A stretch of DNA of 64,000 nucleotides from Isoetes taiwanensis (lineage: Eukaryota; Streptophyta; Lycopodiopsida; Isoetales; Isoetaceae). Below are positions 33,373 through 45,072 of the stretch, one piece after another. The notes beneath the pieces were generated by a model. That model did not search any database and was not told the origin of the DNA. It saw only the letters and a list, made by a program, of their open reading frames with translations. Position 1 is the first letter of the stretch. Every line of letters starts with the position of its first letter. Made by a program: the position numbers and the translations under genes. Location: the NCBI GenBank assembly GCA_021234155.1, contig JAJEKV010000063.1:7956095-8020094 (forward strand). The letters are read 5' to 3'.

Positions 33373-34260
33373 AGGAGTTCGATGGGCGAAGTCGTCTCCC
33401 CACTTGGTTTAACTCTCGACTTGCCAAGAGGTTAGCTTAGTATGTTCTTAGTTAGTTTTCTACCTCCGCAGATGTATTCTAGTTAGTGGAATACATATGC
33501 GTAATCTTGGAACATGTGGGCGATGATGAGATAAGCCTTTAAGGCGTTCTCTAGGCCAACATGCACCAAGAGGTGCGCATGACCAATAGGGTCATGCGAG
33601 TGAGAGAGAAGTAAGGCATAGTGTGCAATGATGGGACATCGGTCGGATGCTCCCTATGCCACGATGCGGGGTTCGCACACCTGGCCATAGGGGGGTCATG
33701 GTGAAGGTCAAAGTGATCATAAAAGCGATGATGGGATCGCGGAGACGTTCCCTAGCTTAAAACCCTTGGGGCATGATGCACTAGGGGTACTTTGCAGACC
33801 GGTAACCGAGTACAAGGTAGCACTTGATCATGGGCGATGATGGGATCATCTTAAATGGTCCTTAAGCTCAAATCCGAAAGGGCCATGATCGAGTGCAAGG
33901 TATTGGTAAGGGGGGTGGTCCCCTAAAACCACAAACTTATTAATTAAACTAACGTAATGTGCTCCTTGTGCAGGAAAGTGAGAAGAGAGCATCGAGGTGG
34001 GGCGCATTACGAGAGGATGGGGGAGCCATAATTTAGATTATGAACCCTAATAACTCTTATAGTAATGTTTTGAATTATTATAAGAAGGAACCTTGTTAAG
34101 GCTATATAATTTTGTATAAGTACAAATATAGCCTAAATTTTGACATTTAACTCTTTAATAGGAAGATTGATCGTTTAAATTTAAGTGTATGTTCTTGTGT
34201 TGTTTTGTAGGATAGATTAGGCTCGTCACCTTAGCGCAATGCTGAGGACAGCATTGTCCT
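33373..34260 (+). repeat. 3' noncoding region with degenerate tandem repeats
   Basis: From about 33,515 to 33,900 there are four diverged units with GCGATGATGGGATC-like cores followed by a CTCCCTA/CCTAGGCC-like stretch. The remainder to the polypurine tract is AT-rich with no coding signal. Confidence 0.6.
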
Positions 34261-34273
34261 AAGGGGGGGAGAA
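34261..34273 (+). promoter_or_regulatory. Polypurine tract
   Basis: AAGGGGGGGAGAA abuts the 3' LTR and would prime plus-strand DNA synthesis. Confidence 0.9.
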
Positions 34274-35916
34274 TGTGACGTTCCAGGGGAATATACGCCA
34301 TAAAATATGTATATTCCTGGACCCGTCACCATACAAGTCTACGTATGTAGCCTTGTATGCCTTAGAAAGTGGCAAGGGGTGCACATCTAAGTCAAGTGTT
34401 TAACTTAGATAACCTTAGGATAAGCCCATTTCCACATGGCCTTATCCTATTGGGCAACCGCCACACGGCCTCATCCTAGTGGTGCCACGTGGCATCCCAT
34501 GTGGACCCACACCTATATTGGCTCTAACCCTAACCCTAGACCCTTTTCCCTGACCTAGCACCTGAACTCTCATCCACGTGCCCGAAACCCCGTTTCGAGC
34601 ACCGTTCGTCATAGTCTAGCCTGGAGCAGCAGCCCCTGGAAGGTGTGTATGATCGTAGAGGAAGCCAGCCTTCGACCCACGTCAAGGAGCATGGAGACGC
34701 CAGGGATGGGAGGGAGCGCTTCTGGAGGAGGTAGGTTGAGTAGGGTTCATGTTAGTTCATCTGGAAGTTAGCACTCCAGATGGGTTAGTATTTCGTGTCT
34801 AGAGTAGAGCCACCCTAGAACCTTTGTTGAACATCTTGAACCCTAATCAAGGAACCCTAACTGTAAGCTAGATTTGTATGATTAGGTTAAGATGTTCTTA
34901 TGATTATTCTCATGATGTGATGATTATATGATGATGGTTGATCATGTTTGCTCCTCTTGTATTTGGAAGGGGGGTAGAGACCTAGAGCCATATGTAGTAT
35001 GCTCCTAGATTGGATCCCTTAGTTCCTATTAGTTGCGGCCTGTGCATAGGAACCCAGGGCTATGGAAGCTATGATGTGACTCAAGCACTACACAACGGGC
35101 TAGAGGCAAGATGGAGGGTGGATCCCCGCCGAGTGGGGGCCGGGGGGATCCCGTGAGTGGGCTAGGCTTATGGTCTGGTCACTTGCGGTGGGCCGAGCAT
35201 GGGTCCCGACACCTCCTGGGGCAATGGTGTCGCCCCGCCTCTCAAGAGTTGCAAGTGTCAGCTTGGCTCTTGTTTTGGGGGTTCGGTCGGGTACGAATCG
35301 TGTGTCGTCACGATTCCCTAGCTGCCCGTGGAGCCTCTAGACCCGGGAAGGGGAGATGCAACCCTTCCTACCCGGCTTCCGGACTGGGGAGATGCAACCT
35401 GGAGTAGTCCCGATGGGTGATGCCATGGGACTGCGTATCCGGAAGGTTAGAGTCATGCCACAGCTTGATCTAGCCCATCTGCAAAGTATGCACAGGAGGG
35501 GCGGATGGAGTGGTCAACCCTAGCCATTGTCTTATGCCAGCCCTCGCCATTGCCATGACTCGGTCTGCTCTATCTTGAGGCTTAGCCGGTCAGTCCTCCT
35601 CCTTATGAGTCTGAGCCTGGGTAGGAGCTATCATGTTTTACGGTTTATGATTATCATCTTTGCATTGGTATATGTGTGATGGACTACCCTTCGAGGTAGT
35701 ATTTATATGTTTGATGCTAGTTCTGACATGTTTATCGCTTCCGCTGATCTAGGAGCCCATAGGGGAAGGGCGCGCAAGACACCTTCGTGTCCTCTCCCCG
35801 CACTAGGATCACCTCTGAGTGCGGGGTAGACGAGGGGCCTGTGCGGTTGTTGAGCCGGACGGGGGATTCCTGCCGAGTGTACGGCCAGGCGCCGTATATT
35901 TAGCAAGGGCGTCACA
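34274..35916 (+). repeat. 3' LTR
   Basis: 1,643 bp, TGTGACG...CGTCACA, followed by the GATGG target duplication. It is similar to the 5' LTR but differs by several indels and many point changes, so the insertion is not recent. Confidence 0.95.
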
Positions 35917-36887
35917 GATGGGTCATGATGTCAAACGCCATCTCTGGATTACTTGATTGAGCTGACCTACGATTTCTCTCCATTCGAATCATCCGGTTGA
36001 AGCATAAAAATAATGACCACAACCTGCATACCAAATTAGAATAAATACAAGAACAGAAACACAGAAAATAGAAACATAACTAAATAAGATACAAAGAAAG
36101 TAAAATACATATGTTTATGGAGGAAATAGAGTTCCATCAAGTCACTGAACTTGCAGAATGAATGTTTTGAGCATGCCTGCAAATTGTTTCAAATCCAGAG
36201 CTTCAACTGGAATATCTATGCTAAACCCTTTAACATGCCTCCAAGCATCAAATCTGCATCTTGCCCATCCATCCTTCTCTTCAGAATTATTGTCACCACC
36301 TTTTGCAATAAGTTTCTGAATTTCGTCATCAATTTCCAGTAGAGGACCACATTTAAGGATTGTTTTTGCACGCAGATGCTTTTTTCTTGTTGCAGGCCTC
36401 GCTTTAACTATTGCAAAGAAGAGGGTGGATCAAGACTAGACAAAGGAGCAAATGTACTATATGATCCTTCTTAGCAACCGAATTTACTATTATCCGATCT
36501 TCTCTAGCAAGCAAATCTACTATTGTCTCCTCTTCCCTATCAAGAGTTGCAAGTCATCAAATATTAAGGGAAAAACTAGGAGTAGCACCATCAATAGATT
36601 TTTTCTCAAGACTCCAACATTCTCACGCTCATCATCCTGGCTAAGAACATAACTAGAGGCAGATGTAGAGGCAATTTCTCCAACAATACGGATATTGCTA
36701 AGAACATTACTTGAAATTTCTCTCGATGGAAATGATGCACCTAAAAAAATAAAAGCACCTAAATCTAAAGAACCTAAATAAAAGCACCTAAATCAAAGAA
36801 ACTTACCTCTACTTCTATCCGGCCTCTACCACGACATGCAAGATCCCCCCGGACACCACGGTTTCCACGAGCTTGTTGAAGCATATT
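35917..36887 (-). pseudogene. Crypton-like tyrosine recombinase, N-terminal part
   Basis: On the minus strand, an exon at 36,807-36,887 encodes an Arg/Gly-rich start (NMLQQARGNRGVRGD) with good acceptor and donor (GTAAGT). Coding relics at 36,142-36,740 read GASFPSREISSNVL, LDREEETIVDLLAREDRIIV, then IVKARPATRKKHLRAK. The core-binding-like segment follows: WARCRFDAWRHVKGFSIDIP and LKQFAGMLKTFILQVQ, resembling the N-terminal DNA-binding domain of Crypton/DUF3504 recombinases. After an intron (acceptor at 36,024) the last exon runs into MAFDIMTH at the retrotransposon junction. With one GATGG removed, the frame is continuous into LLAVINLEVAMKRSGK at 24,232 and below. In-frame stops and a frameshift show decay. 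Confidence 0.75.
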
Positions 36888-37459
36888 CTAAAAATTTCAA
36901 GAGAATAAAAAATAGCAGATTTAAGAAAACAAACATAGTAGAATTAAGGGAAACTAGTTATGGTGCCCGGCATTGCCAGGCTTTAGAAATATGGATTGTA
37001 GAAGAGGGCATGTAGTTTTGCATTTGTAGGTTTTAGGACATTGTTGTAAGGATGTTTTTCCTTTGTATGTTTTAGAATAGTTGTGTTAGGTTGTATCTAA
37101 CTCGAAGAGGTTGTATTTGTGGAGCTTCAATTATATGTAAAAGACGCACCACAATGTATTAGGAATCAAGTTTAGTCTTCTTGATAAGTAATTTTATGGG
37201 GGTTTTATTTATCAAACTTTACAAAAGGTTATGTGCCAGGCATTTAGCACCTTCATGTAATTGCATTGCGTAACTCCTCATCTAAGTTGCGGATAGATGA
37301 CCTGAGGATGAAGCACTTCTAGAATAAAAAGCTTGTAACCAACATGTATATGGTTACTAAAACTGCTTGTTGAATGTGAAATGGAGGAATCAATGAATAA
37401 TTAACTACATCTAAAGGAATCAATTTACGTCATGTTTATTTGTTATTGAGAACATGATG
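36888..37459. other. No gene recognised
   Basis: AT-rich, possibly the 5' flank or an intron of the minus-strand recombinase gene. Nothing else is identified. Confidence 0.4.
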
Positions 37460-37809
37460 TTATTTTGGATGTGTGACCTTGATGTATGGATGTTTGTTTT
37501 CATATATGCATGGGCAGTCTAGCATTGGTAATATGTCCTGCCATCTAAAATGAGAACACTTTCTACAGCATTGAGAAAAAGAAGCACCTAAGCCACAACG
37601 ATATTGATGCTTAACATGATGTACATCTCTAATCTTAGTGGTCAGACCTCTGAAATCATTATTGCTTCCAAGACTGAGGTGACATCTTCCTTGGTTTTTA
37701 GAGGATGATATCCTTTGCCTCTTCACATTTCCAGCTGGCCCATAACGTGCAATTGGAGAAATGTGAATTACAAATAAGTTTGATAAAAGCTGCTTCTGTG
37801 GAACCCACC
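37460..37809 (-). other. Candidate terminal exon, unknown protein
   Basis: An acceptor (TTTCAAATAG|G) opens a 116-residue frame (WVPQKQLLSNLFVIHISPIA...) ending at a stop at 37,460. It contains a Cys-rich part (CGLGASFSQCCRKCSHF). Composition is protein-like, but no family is recognised. It lies upstream of the Crypton-like gene on the same strand. Confidence 0.35.
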
Positions 37810-37964
37810 TATTTGAAACAACCAAAGATTAAACCTTAAAAGAATGTTACATAATGTCATCTAGAGAAGCAAAATGTAGTTTTCTAACTGAGAGTCTTCT
37901 GATCCAATTATTGTAAAATAAGTGGCACAATGCACCCACAATATCGCTGTAGATTTTGCTACAT

Positions 37965-38365
37965 CTCAAATTAACAATTAACATGCTCTCCCGTTATAAA
38001 CATATTCTTATCAATATGTTCCTCATCTCGAATTAATGATTAATGTGCTCTTCCTTTATAAACATATCCTTACTAATATGCTTCTCATGATGAGTGCCCA
38101 CAGACACAGCAAATTGTTGCATCATTGGCAAATAAAGAAAGGATAAGATAGATTAGAACAAAGATTTATGATACTTGGTTGCTAAGTCTAGGTCTAGTCG
38201 ACTCATCTCAAATTAATGATTAATGTGCTCTCCCAACATATTTTTATCAATATGCTTCTTATGATGAGTTCCCACAAACACAACAGATTGTTGCATCATT
38301 GGCAAATAAAGAAAGGATAAAATAGATTAGAACAAAGATTTATGTAACTTGGTTGCAAAGTCTAA
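37965..38365. repeat. Tandem ~175 bp repeats
   Basis: The block with AATTAATGATTAATGTGCTC and GTTGCATCATTGGCAAATAA occurs at 38,030-38,198 and 38,205-38,365. A partial copy precedes at 37,965-38,024. Confidence 0.85.
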
Positions 38366-38394
38366 GTTTAGTTGAAGAGCAAAATAGGATCCTC

Positions 38395-38585
38395 TAAGCA
38401 ACATAGAAACTTATCATAATGTAAGTGAAAAGGCAAGAAACTAAGAAACATGCACAACACTATGGCTTCATAACCAAGATGCAACTGCAGAACAGATCAT
38501 CAAGATGGAGGGAAAGGAGAGAGGGAGTAGTCTCGAGGAGGGGATGGGGAGACTTACAAAAGAAATCAGTGTTGTTGATACTTTA
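38395..38585 (-). repeat. Repeated exon-like module 1
   Basis: Similar to 42,905-43,085 and 43,140-43,320. On the minus strand each module begins with AACAACACTGATTTCTTT-like sequence ending in a GTAAGT/GTAACT donor, followed by intron-like sequence with a shared CATAACCAAGATGCAACTGC block. Confidence 0.6.
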
Positions 38586-41180
38586 CATAGAGAGTTAATG
38601 ATAACATTGGTATAATATGACAAAGTTCCATTGCAGCATCACGAGTTCCTAACCCTGAATAATGTAGGGGGGAAGGGGTAAAATAGATGGCAATAAATTG
38701 TGTAGGAAGTGTCATGTATTACTGTTGCTATATTGGTCGCAAGATTGTGAACTTGGAAGTATGTGCAATAGATCTGGATAGAGGCTGGAATAGTTTTTTT
38801 TTTTTTAGTTGCTATATGTGCACATGCTACGTGATTCCCATATGCGCAATTGGTACTCAACATGTGAGTGGTAATTATTAAAAAAGCAACTGGATCTCAT
38901 ATTGTAATAGTACGATTTTAGTATCTTTTGATTAAAGTCATGTGTGGAAGATAAATGCATAAGGACAACTTTGTTTAAGTATATGAAAGCTCATGATATA
39001 TACGTTTCTGAGGCCCCACGATAGTCCTTCCCCATGGTCAACAATCAAAATCAACTGCTATTATTTGTCAACAGGATAGCCTAAATATGTTCGATGGGTG
39101 CAAAATGTATGCTCGACTGGTGCAAAATGTTTTGTTGATTATCATTACAAAAGGTGCATATAGTCTTTGCTTGAGTTATTTGGGATATAATCTCTCGAAT
39201 TAGAGAAAGCTTGATCATGGTAAACCGCGAGACTTATTAATGATCTCTAATCACAACAGTTAAGGACTAAGATGCAATGAATACTTAGATTTGAGGAATG
39301 ACAATGTATTATACATTCTTGCTTGAATTCCATATGCTGCATCTTGTTACTGCACATGATTGAAATTGGGCTCAGACCAACGATCTCACTATTGAACTTG
39401 CATAGCTCCATATGCTTACTTGCAGAGCCCACAACACGTATGCAGCTAGAAAACTATACGTAACTTCACATATATACCTGTAGCAGAATATGGAACATCT
39501 ATAGTGAAGGTGTTCCATAAGAAGAAAATAGCAATTGGGCATTAAGTATATTATATACAATTTAGGCAATTGTAACTAATTGAGATATGTACCTGCAGCA
39601 GAAAAACACCACAACTGTGGTTAATGTCCACCTTCAGTTACCCACTAAACACTTGAATTGCAACTTCGAGTTATGGTCAACACATGTTGGACACTCTAAT
39701 GCCCGATGTACTACTTCATTATGTCATATGAGGCCATGGGCAAAATGATTATATAAACTGAGGCCCTTACCGTCTAGCTTGTGAGATCCACCTGGTACAA
39801 AGGCAATTGATGTATATAAACTGAGGCCCTTACCAAATTACATCTTAGAAGTGCAAAATCTTCAGTGTGTTTTAGCTAATCAACTATACATGGAATGATT
39901 ACATAAGGTTATATGTGTTATGCTTATAGAAGGCTCCATAAGTGTGAAAATCTGTAGATGAAACGAAAGCAGATCCTTTGTCCTATGTCTCCTTTTCCAT
40001 TTACACCAGTTTCTTTTTACAACCCTCAGAGCTAGCTCATCATGTTGCTTCGTTCTAATGTCTGCATATTTGGATCCCCAAGATATCAGTTTACAAATAT
40101 CAAAATTATGAATTGAAAGTATGGAATATGATACTTACATAGAAGGATGTTAGAGCATATCCATTCATGTATCTTGGTTTCTTGTGGAATGGCATATGTA
40201 CTTGCATTTCATATCGCATGCAGATGACACTGTTTGTGCATAACCTTTTTTGTATTTTTCTTTGAATAGATAATAAGCATCCTAACTTGAAGTTTTCAAA
40301 AGAAATAATTGTTGGCAATTCTAGAACACTCTTGCTTCTGAAAGAGGTCATCCAGGGCCTCTAAAACTTCATTCTAGAAGAAGTCATCGGAATGTAGCCC
40401 CTGCACTGGACGTCATGTAAGAATGCTTAAGTTCAAGAGCATCTATAGATAGAGAGGATACAAAACACATATCTAACTTCCAAAGATTCTATAGCACTGG
40501 AAGATGCGGATTGAACTATCTCATCTATAAGATGAATTGAAATACCTAAGAGAACATTTCAATTTGCAAAGGGTTTAGGATTGACTTGTGCAAATCCAAT
40601 ATCCATATATGAAACTCTATATTTTAAAGTTTGTGCTAAAAGCAGGCAAAATAATATATGTCGCAGTCCCAGAAATCTTATCCATTCCACATCCTTTCTC
40701 TCTGCCATAGCCAGGAGCAAATGAAGCCCAAAAAGTATTAGAATGAAAAGAGTTTAGCAATAATCCTCTCATTTGAGCGATTCGGCAGCTTTCGTGAGTA
40801 AATGAAAGACAAAGCACGCCAAATGAACTTACTATGTTCATCACTTGATGTAGCCTTCAAGCACTAATATACCCTTTCAATATAGGTTAGCTTGTCTTGC
40901 ATGATCTTGCTTGAAGGAATATAACTTGTGGAAAATATAATCAATAAACAATGCTTGCGAAAAGCAGTAGCTACAATGGACATCCATAATGGACAATTTA
41001 ATAGTTCCAGAAATGCATTGTGAAGTGAATGGCTTTTCCAGAAATGCAGCTATGATTGCCATCATATATATGTGAAATAGCCTTGAAGAAAGCATAGATG
41101 GCAAATTATGTCTTCCTTTCAAATAGTTGAGATGCTGTTAACCTTTTCATATAACAACTGGCATGTTCTTCATCTACCTA
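38586..41180. other. No gene recognised
   Basis: Long AT-rich stretch with short frames and several ACCTGCAG/ACCTGTAG sites that could be minus-strand splice donors (near 39,478 and 39,592). It may be intronic. No coding homology seen. Confidence 0.4.
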
Positions 41181-42868
41181 GAATTGAATTGAATAGAATA
41201 GAATAGAATAGAATAGAATAGAATAGAATAGAATAGAATAGAATAGAATAGATTTTTTAGCGTTCACGAAGACCGATTGGCCTATGGGACCCAAAGAAAA
41301 AGAGAGCATCAAACGACATCGACTTGTGATTAAAAACCCCCCACCAAGGGTTTTTGAGGGAAAACCTTAGATAATAAGTATCTTCGGGCACGCCATACAA
41401 TTGTATAGGACAGGTTCAATACCGCCCGGCGACACAACCGAAAGTCCGCGGCATCCATAACCTCCTGGAGGTATGACCCCAACAAACCCACTGACGCCGT
41501 ATAACTCATGCAACGGTTGGCCAGGCACTAGTAATCGAACATACTGCTCTCGGATATGGGCAAATGCTGGGCAGATCTGGAGGGCATGACATTCATCCTC
41601 AATGGCGCCCTGGTGGCAACACTCGCAAAGCCTTTGCTCCCGTGCTTCCCGAGCCCAACGTCCTGTCTCAAAGTGGAGACGATGTGCACCCGTGCGAATG
41701 GAAGCTATAAGTCTGCGCTTCTTCATGGGCAACTGGGTGTACAAGTACTGGTGTGGGCCTCTCGTGAGCCTTAGATTGACTTGCTGCTGATAGTGTACCA
41801 GCTTAACGCGCGTCAGAGCATTTGCATCCCAGAGCTTGCGAGGTACCGCTTAAGTGCCTTGCGATCTTTCTTTGTCCTTACATGTACGCATCTGTTTGCC
41901 TGTACACGCCAGCTGAGAACCACTGAGCTTGCTTGTCCTTCTAGCAGGCTTTGAGGCATTGGGGACCCATCGCCATGGCCAAAACAAGGTTGGGCAAACG
42001 TGTATCACCCATAACGACCACCTTCTGGAAGTAAATGATATGGCGTTCCAATGCAGCCTGTTGAAGGGGTAGAAAACCTGTCTCCTGGAGTAGGATCTGG
42101 TATGGGACTGTGGACTTTACCCTCAAGGGCTCGTGCCAAGAAGGCTTTCTGCACCTGCTCGAGGTCATTCAGGTGTTGAGGGATATCACCGGACCCCACA
42201 CTTCTGCCCCATACAAGAGGACCGACTCGACCAAGGCCCGAAACAAGTGTGATTGGTGGCCTCAGGCATACAACTCTGTCTTGTGGCTGTTGTTCTGCAT
42301 GGCATATAGTGCTTTCCAACCCGCCGTGACCCTCAACCTGATGGCAGCATCCCAGTGGGTGGTAGCAGAGAACTCGATCCCCAAGTACTTGTAGGTCGGA
42401 TCCACCTCTACATCTTGTCCCTGGTAAGTGAATGAGGGAAGCCTTGGCTGACGGGATGATGAAACTAGCAGCACCCTAGTTTTGGCCAAGTTAACTTGCA
42501 TGCCAGTGAATCGGCAAAAAGTGTCAAGAGCATCCAGGTGACGTTGCATGTCCTCTGGAGTATAGACCAGGAGGTTTGACATCGTCAGCATATATGAGTT
42601 GTCGGATTGTGTGATGCATGAGATGGGCGCCCGCACCTCCATGCTCAGAGAGCCAATCTTCCAGCTGGTCAATGTATAGGCTAAAGAGTGTGGGGAAAAG
42701 GGGGCAACCCTGACGCACTCCAATACTACTGATTACCGATTGTCCTAACGATGTGATACGGCCTGAGCATGCCTCGTATAGTCTATACATTGCATTCTGC
42801 AAGTCAAGGGGAGTTCCCAGCTGCCGCACTCTGTCCCATAACTTGTCCCGGGGGACTGTGTCAAAAGC
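41181..42868 (-). mobile_element. 5'-truncated LINE with (TATTC)n tail
   Basis: On the minus strand it starts inside reverse transcriptase (FDTVPRDKLWDRVRQLG), then GVRQGCPLFPTLFSLYIDQL and LIYADD (catalytic site). Next come LAKTRVLLVSS, a linker (NDLEQVQKAFLARALEGKV) and the C-terminal Cys/His domain (RLCECCHQ...EDECHALQICPAFAH). The 3' UTR contains a hairpin of AAAACCC/GGGTTTT type (41,330-41,360) and ends ...CTAAAAAATC then (TATTC)n at 41,181-41,250. At least three frameshifts interrupt it. The abrupt 5' end at 42,868 is a typical truncation. Confidence 0.9.
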
Positions 42869-42904
42869 TAATCACAACAAATGCTAATGGTAGGACGAAG
42901 ACAT

Positions 42905-43085
42905 TTTTGAGTATTGTAAGCAATAGAGAAGCTTGTAATGATGAAGTGAAAGTTAAAAGGCAAGAACCTAAAAAGTTTGCACATTTCATAACCAAGATGC
43001 AACTGCCCAATAGATCAGGAAGATGGACGAAAAAGAAAGAAGGTAGTCTCGGGGGAAAATAACTTACCAAAGAAATCAGTGTTGT
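42905..43085 (-). repeat. Repeated exon-like module 2
   Basis: On the minus strand the candidate exon reads MLEILLMGDSGINNTDFF then |GTAAGT. It sits directly beside the truncated 5' end of the LINE. Related to modules 1 and 3. Confidence 0.55.
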
Positions 43086-43139
43086 TAATGCCACTATCGC
43101 CCATGAGCAAGATTTCCAGCATTCCGGACTCCAAAGCAA

Positions 43140-43531
43140 GATTTTATAAGCAACAGAGAAACTTGTAATAATGAAAGCAGATAGGTAAGAAACTAAAAAG
43201 CCTACACAGCACTATGGCTTCATATCCAACTACACGGCAGATCACCAAAATGGAGAGAAAGGAGACAGATCGGTTATGGAAAAAGAAAGTTACCAAAGAG
43301 ATCAGTGAAGTTAATGCCATATAGTCTGCACCATGCTTCTCTTATGTATAACAGATCCATGCTAACAACTAACAGGCATATCTCTCTGCCACCTGCAAGA
43401 ACCAATGCCGCTATCCTACGAAAAGCCGATATCTTGAACAACCATGGCATGCATGCTGAGATAGGGAGAATATTAAAACTCACAGCCAAAAAATTGGAAC
43501 AATTTAGATTGAGATGAGATGGAGCTCTCAA
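43140..43531 (-). repeat. Repeated exon-like module 3 with longer open frame
   Basis: The minus-strand frame (REICLLVVSMDLLYIREAWC then RLYGINFTDLF) ends at a donor (TTTG|GTAACT, about 43,287). It aligns at its end with GINNTDFF of module 2. Function not recognised. Confidence 0.45.
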
Positions 43532-44094
43532 ATCCCTCCTCTGCCATAGTCAAACACAGATTTCAGGAGCTTAAATGCACGCTGCAACAAAATACTGTAT
43601 AAAATTCAAGCAAATTGCAGAATAGATAGAAAAATACCCCTATTGCGTCCTCCACACGTCTCTCATGCCGTTTACATTCAAATTCCATGCCCCTATATCC
43701 GGGATAAGACTGCACAAAAGAATGCTCGAAATCGTAGCCAAAACATGCTCAAGATTTTTGGAAGAACGGAAATAATTTTCGGTCAAAAAAATACCAACAA
43801 TCTTAGGAAATGATGTAAAAAAAAAAAATCCAAAAAGTTTCCCACCAAACCTGAAAATCCCAAATTAACAAGATTGATAATAGCAAATCTAAGACAACAA
43901 ATAGCAGATTTAAGAGATTTAGGAACTAAAGCACATTGATTGCAAAGATTTAGAAGTGGGAACTAGATTTAGAAACTAGAATTTACTGTCAGATTTAGAA
44001 ACTAGAGCAGATTTACGAAAGAAACTACAGGGAAATTTAAGAAACCAGAGAGAAATTTACTATAAAGAAACTAGAGGAAAAATCTTACAGGTAA

Positions 44095-44275
44095 ATGAAT
44101 CTTATAAAGAAACTCGAGAATACTGAGGATTGAGCGGCCTAATACCTCCAGAATAAGAATGCTCGTTGAAACTCCAAAAATATTGAGGATTCAGTGGCCT
44201 AATACCTCCACAACAAGAATACTCCAAGAATACTCGCTGAAACTCCAAGAATACTGAGGATTCAGGGCTTCAAGA
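44095..44275. repeat. Three imperfect ~70 bp tandem units
   Basis: Units contain GCCTAATACCTCCA, AATGCTCGTTGAAACTCCAA and ATACTGAGGATTCAG-like blocks in direct order. Confidence 0.75.
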
Positions 44276-44461
44276 ACTCGAAATGAAGAAATTTCTAGAA
44301 ATCGGCCAGAAAACCAAGAATCAGAATCAAGAAATCATGCTGCACCATTTCACCATAGCTGCACCATCTGCGCCATGGCCAGATCTAGTCTATCTAAGCG
44401 CCATACCTGCGCCAAAATCAAACCAAAGACTCCCCTTCCCCTTTGTTCTTTCCTTGACGTC

Positions 44462-44611
44462 GTGGAATGAGAAAAGGTCGCCCATTCCCGACGGGAGGGC
44501 CACCAGTTGCCGTCGCCCATTCTGGCGTGGCGGGGCCACCGGCTACCGCGACGGCGGTGGTAGCCACCGCCCCCGCCACGCCAGGGATTGGGCGACCTTT
44601 TCCCATTCCAC
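44462..44611. repeat. GC-rich foldback (hairpin) upstream of the helicase
   Basis: Outer arms GTGGAATGAGAAAAGGTCGC / GCGACCTTTTCCCATTCCAC and inner arms CTGGCGTGGCGGGGCCACCG / GGTAGCCACCGCCCCCGCCA pair over about 50 bp, with a short loop near 44,548. The left side has an extra ~30 bp between outer and inner arms. It could be a MITE, a hairpin RNA locus or part of the 5' regulatory region. Confidence 0.7.
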
Positions 44612-45072
44612 ATCACAAGAACAACCTGCCATGTTCAAAACTCCACAGGGAATAGAGGGGAACTCTGTCGAAGTGTCTTAGTTCTTCGATTGGCCTATGG
44701 GTTCTTATGCGGCAAGAAGCCAAACAAGCATTCAAAATCTTCGGTTTGGCTTTCTCCGCCTAGATCCGGCAGCTCTGTACTCGCCATAGCTCCACTGCTT
44801 GGCGCTAACGCCCCCTCACGCCCTTCATGCACAATACACGTGGCCTGCAAAGCAGGTAACTAATCTACGCCTTCAAAACTTCATTTCCCCCCTCCACAAC
44901 AAGGGTTGCCCTCCTACGGGCAACTCAAAAAGAGTTAACAATATTCCAGGAATATTCATTGGAGCACATTTTCAGCCGTTAACTAAATGTGAAGCAAGAA
45001 GTAATGATAATTTGCGAAATTCCATACTTCTGCCCTATGTACTGGTCTTTGGTTGAAGGTGAATCTACAGCG

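Larger units (their letters stand above)
24233..35916 (+). mobile_element. Chromodomain-type Ty3 LTR retrotransposon carrying an H3-like ORF
   Basis: This 11,684 bp element has LTRs that begin TGTGACG and end CGTCACA. It has a perfect 5-bp target duplication, a primer-binding site one base after the 5' LTR and a polypurine tract just before the 3' LTR. Internal order: H3-like ORF, promoter-like spacer, gag region, protease, reverse transcriptase, RNase H, integrase, chromodomain, 3' noncoding repeats. The order RT-RH-INT is Ty3-type and the terminal chromodomain marks a chromovirus. The gag-pol genes are broken by many frameshifts and stops. It lies in an exon of the Crypton-like gene, in the opposite orientation to that gene. 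Confidence 0.95.

Noticed and set aside
41181-41250. CRISPR-like short repeats
   Set aside because: Simple pentanucleotide microsatellite without spacers, at the 3' end of a LINE in a eukaryotic genome.
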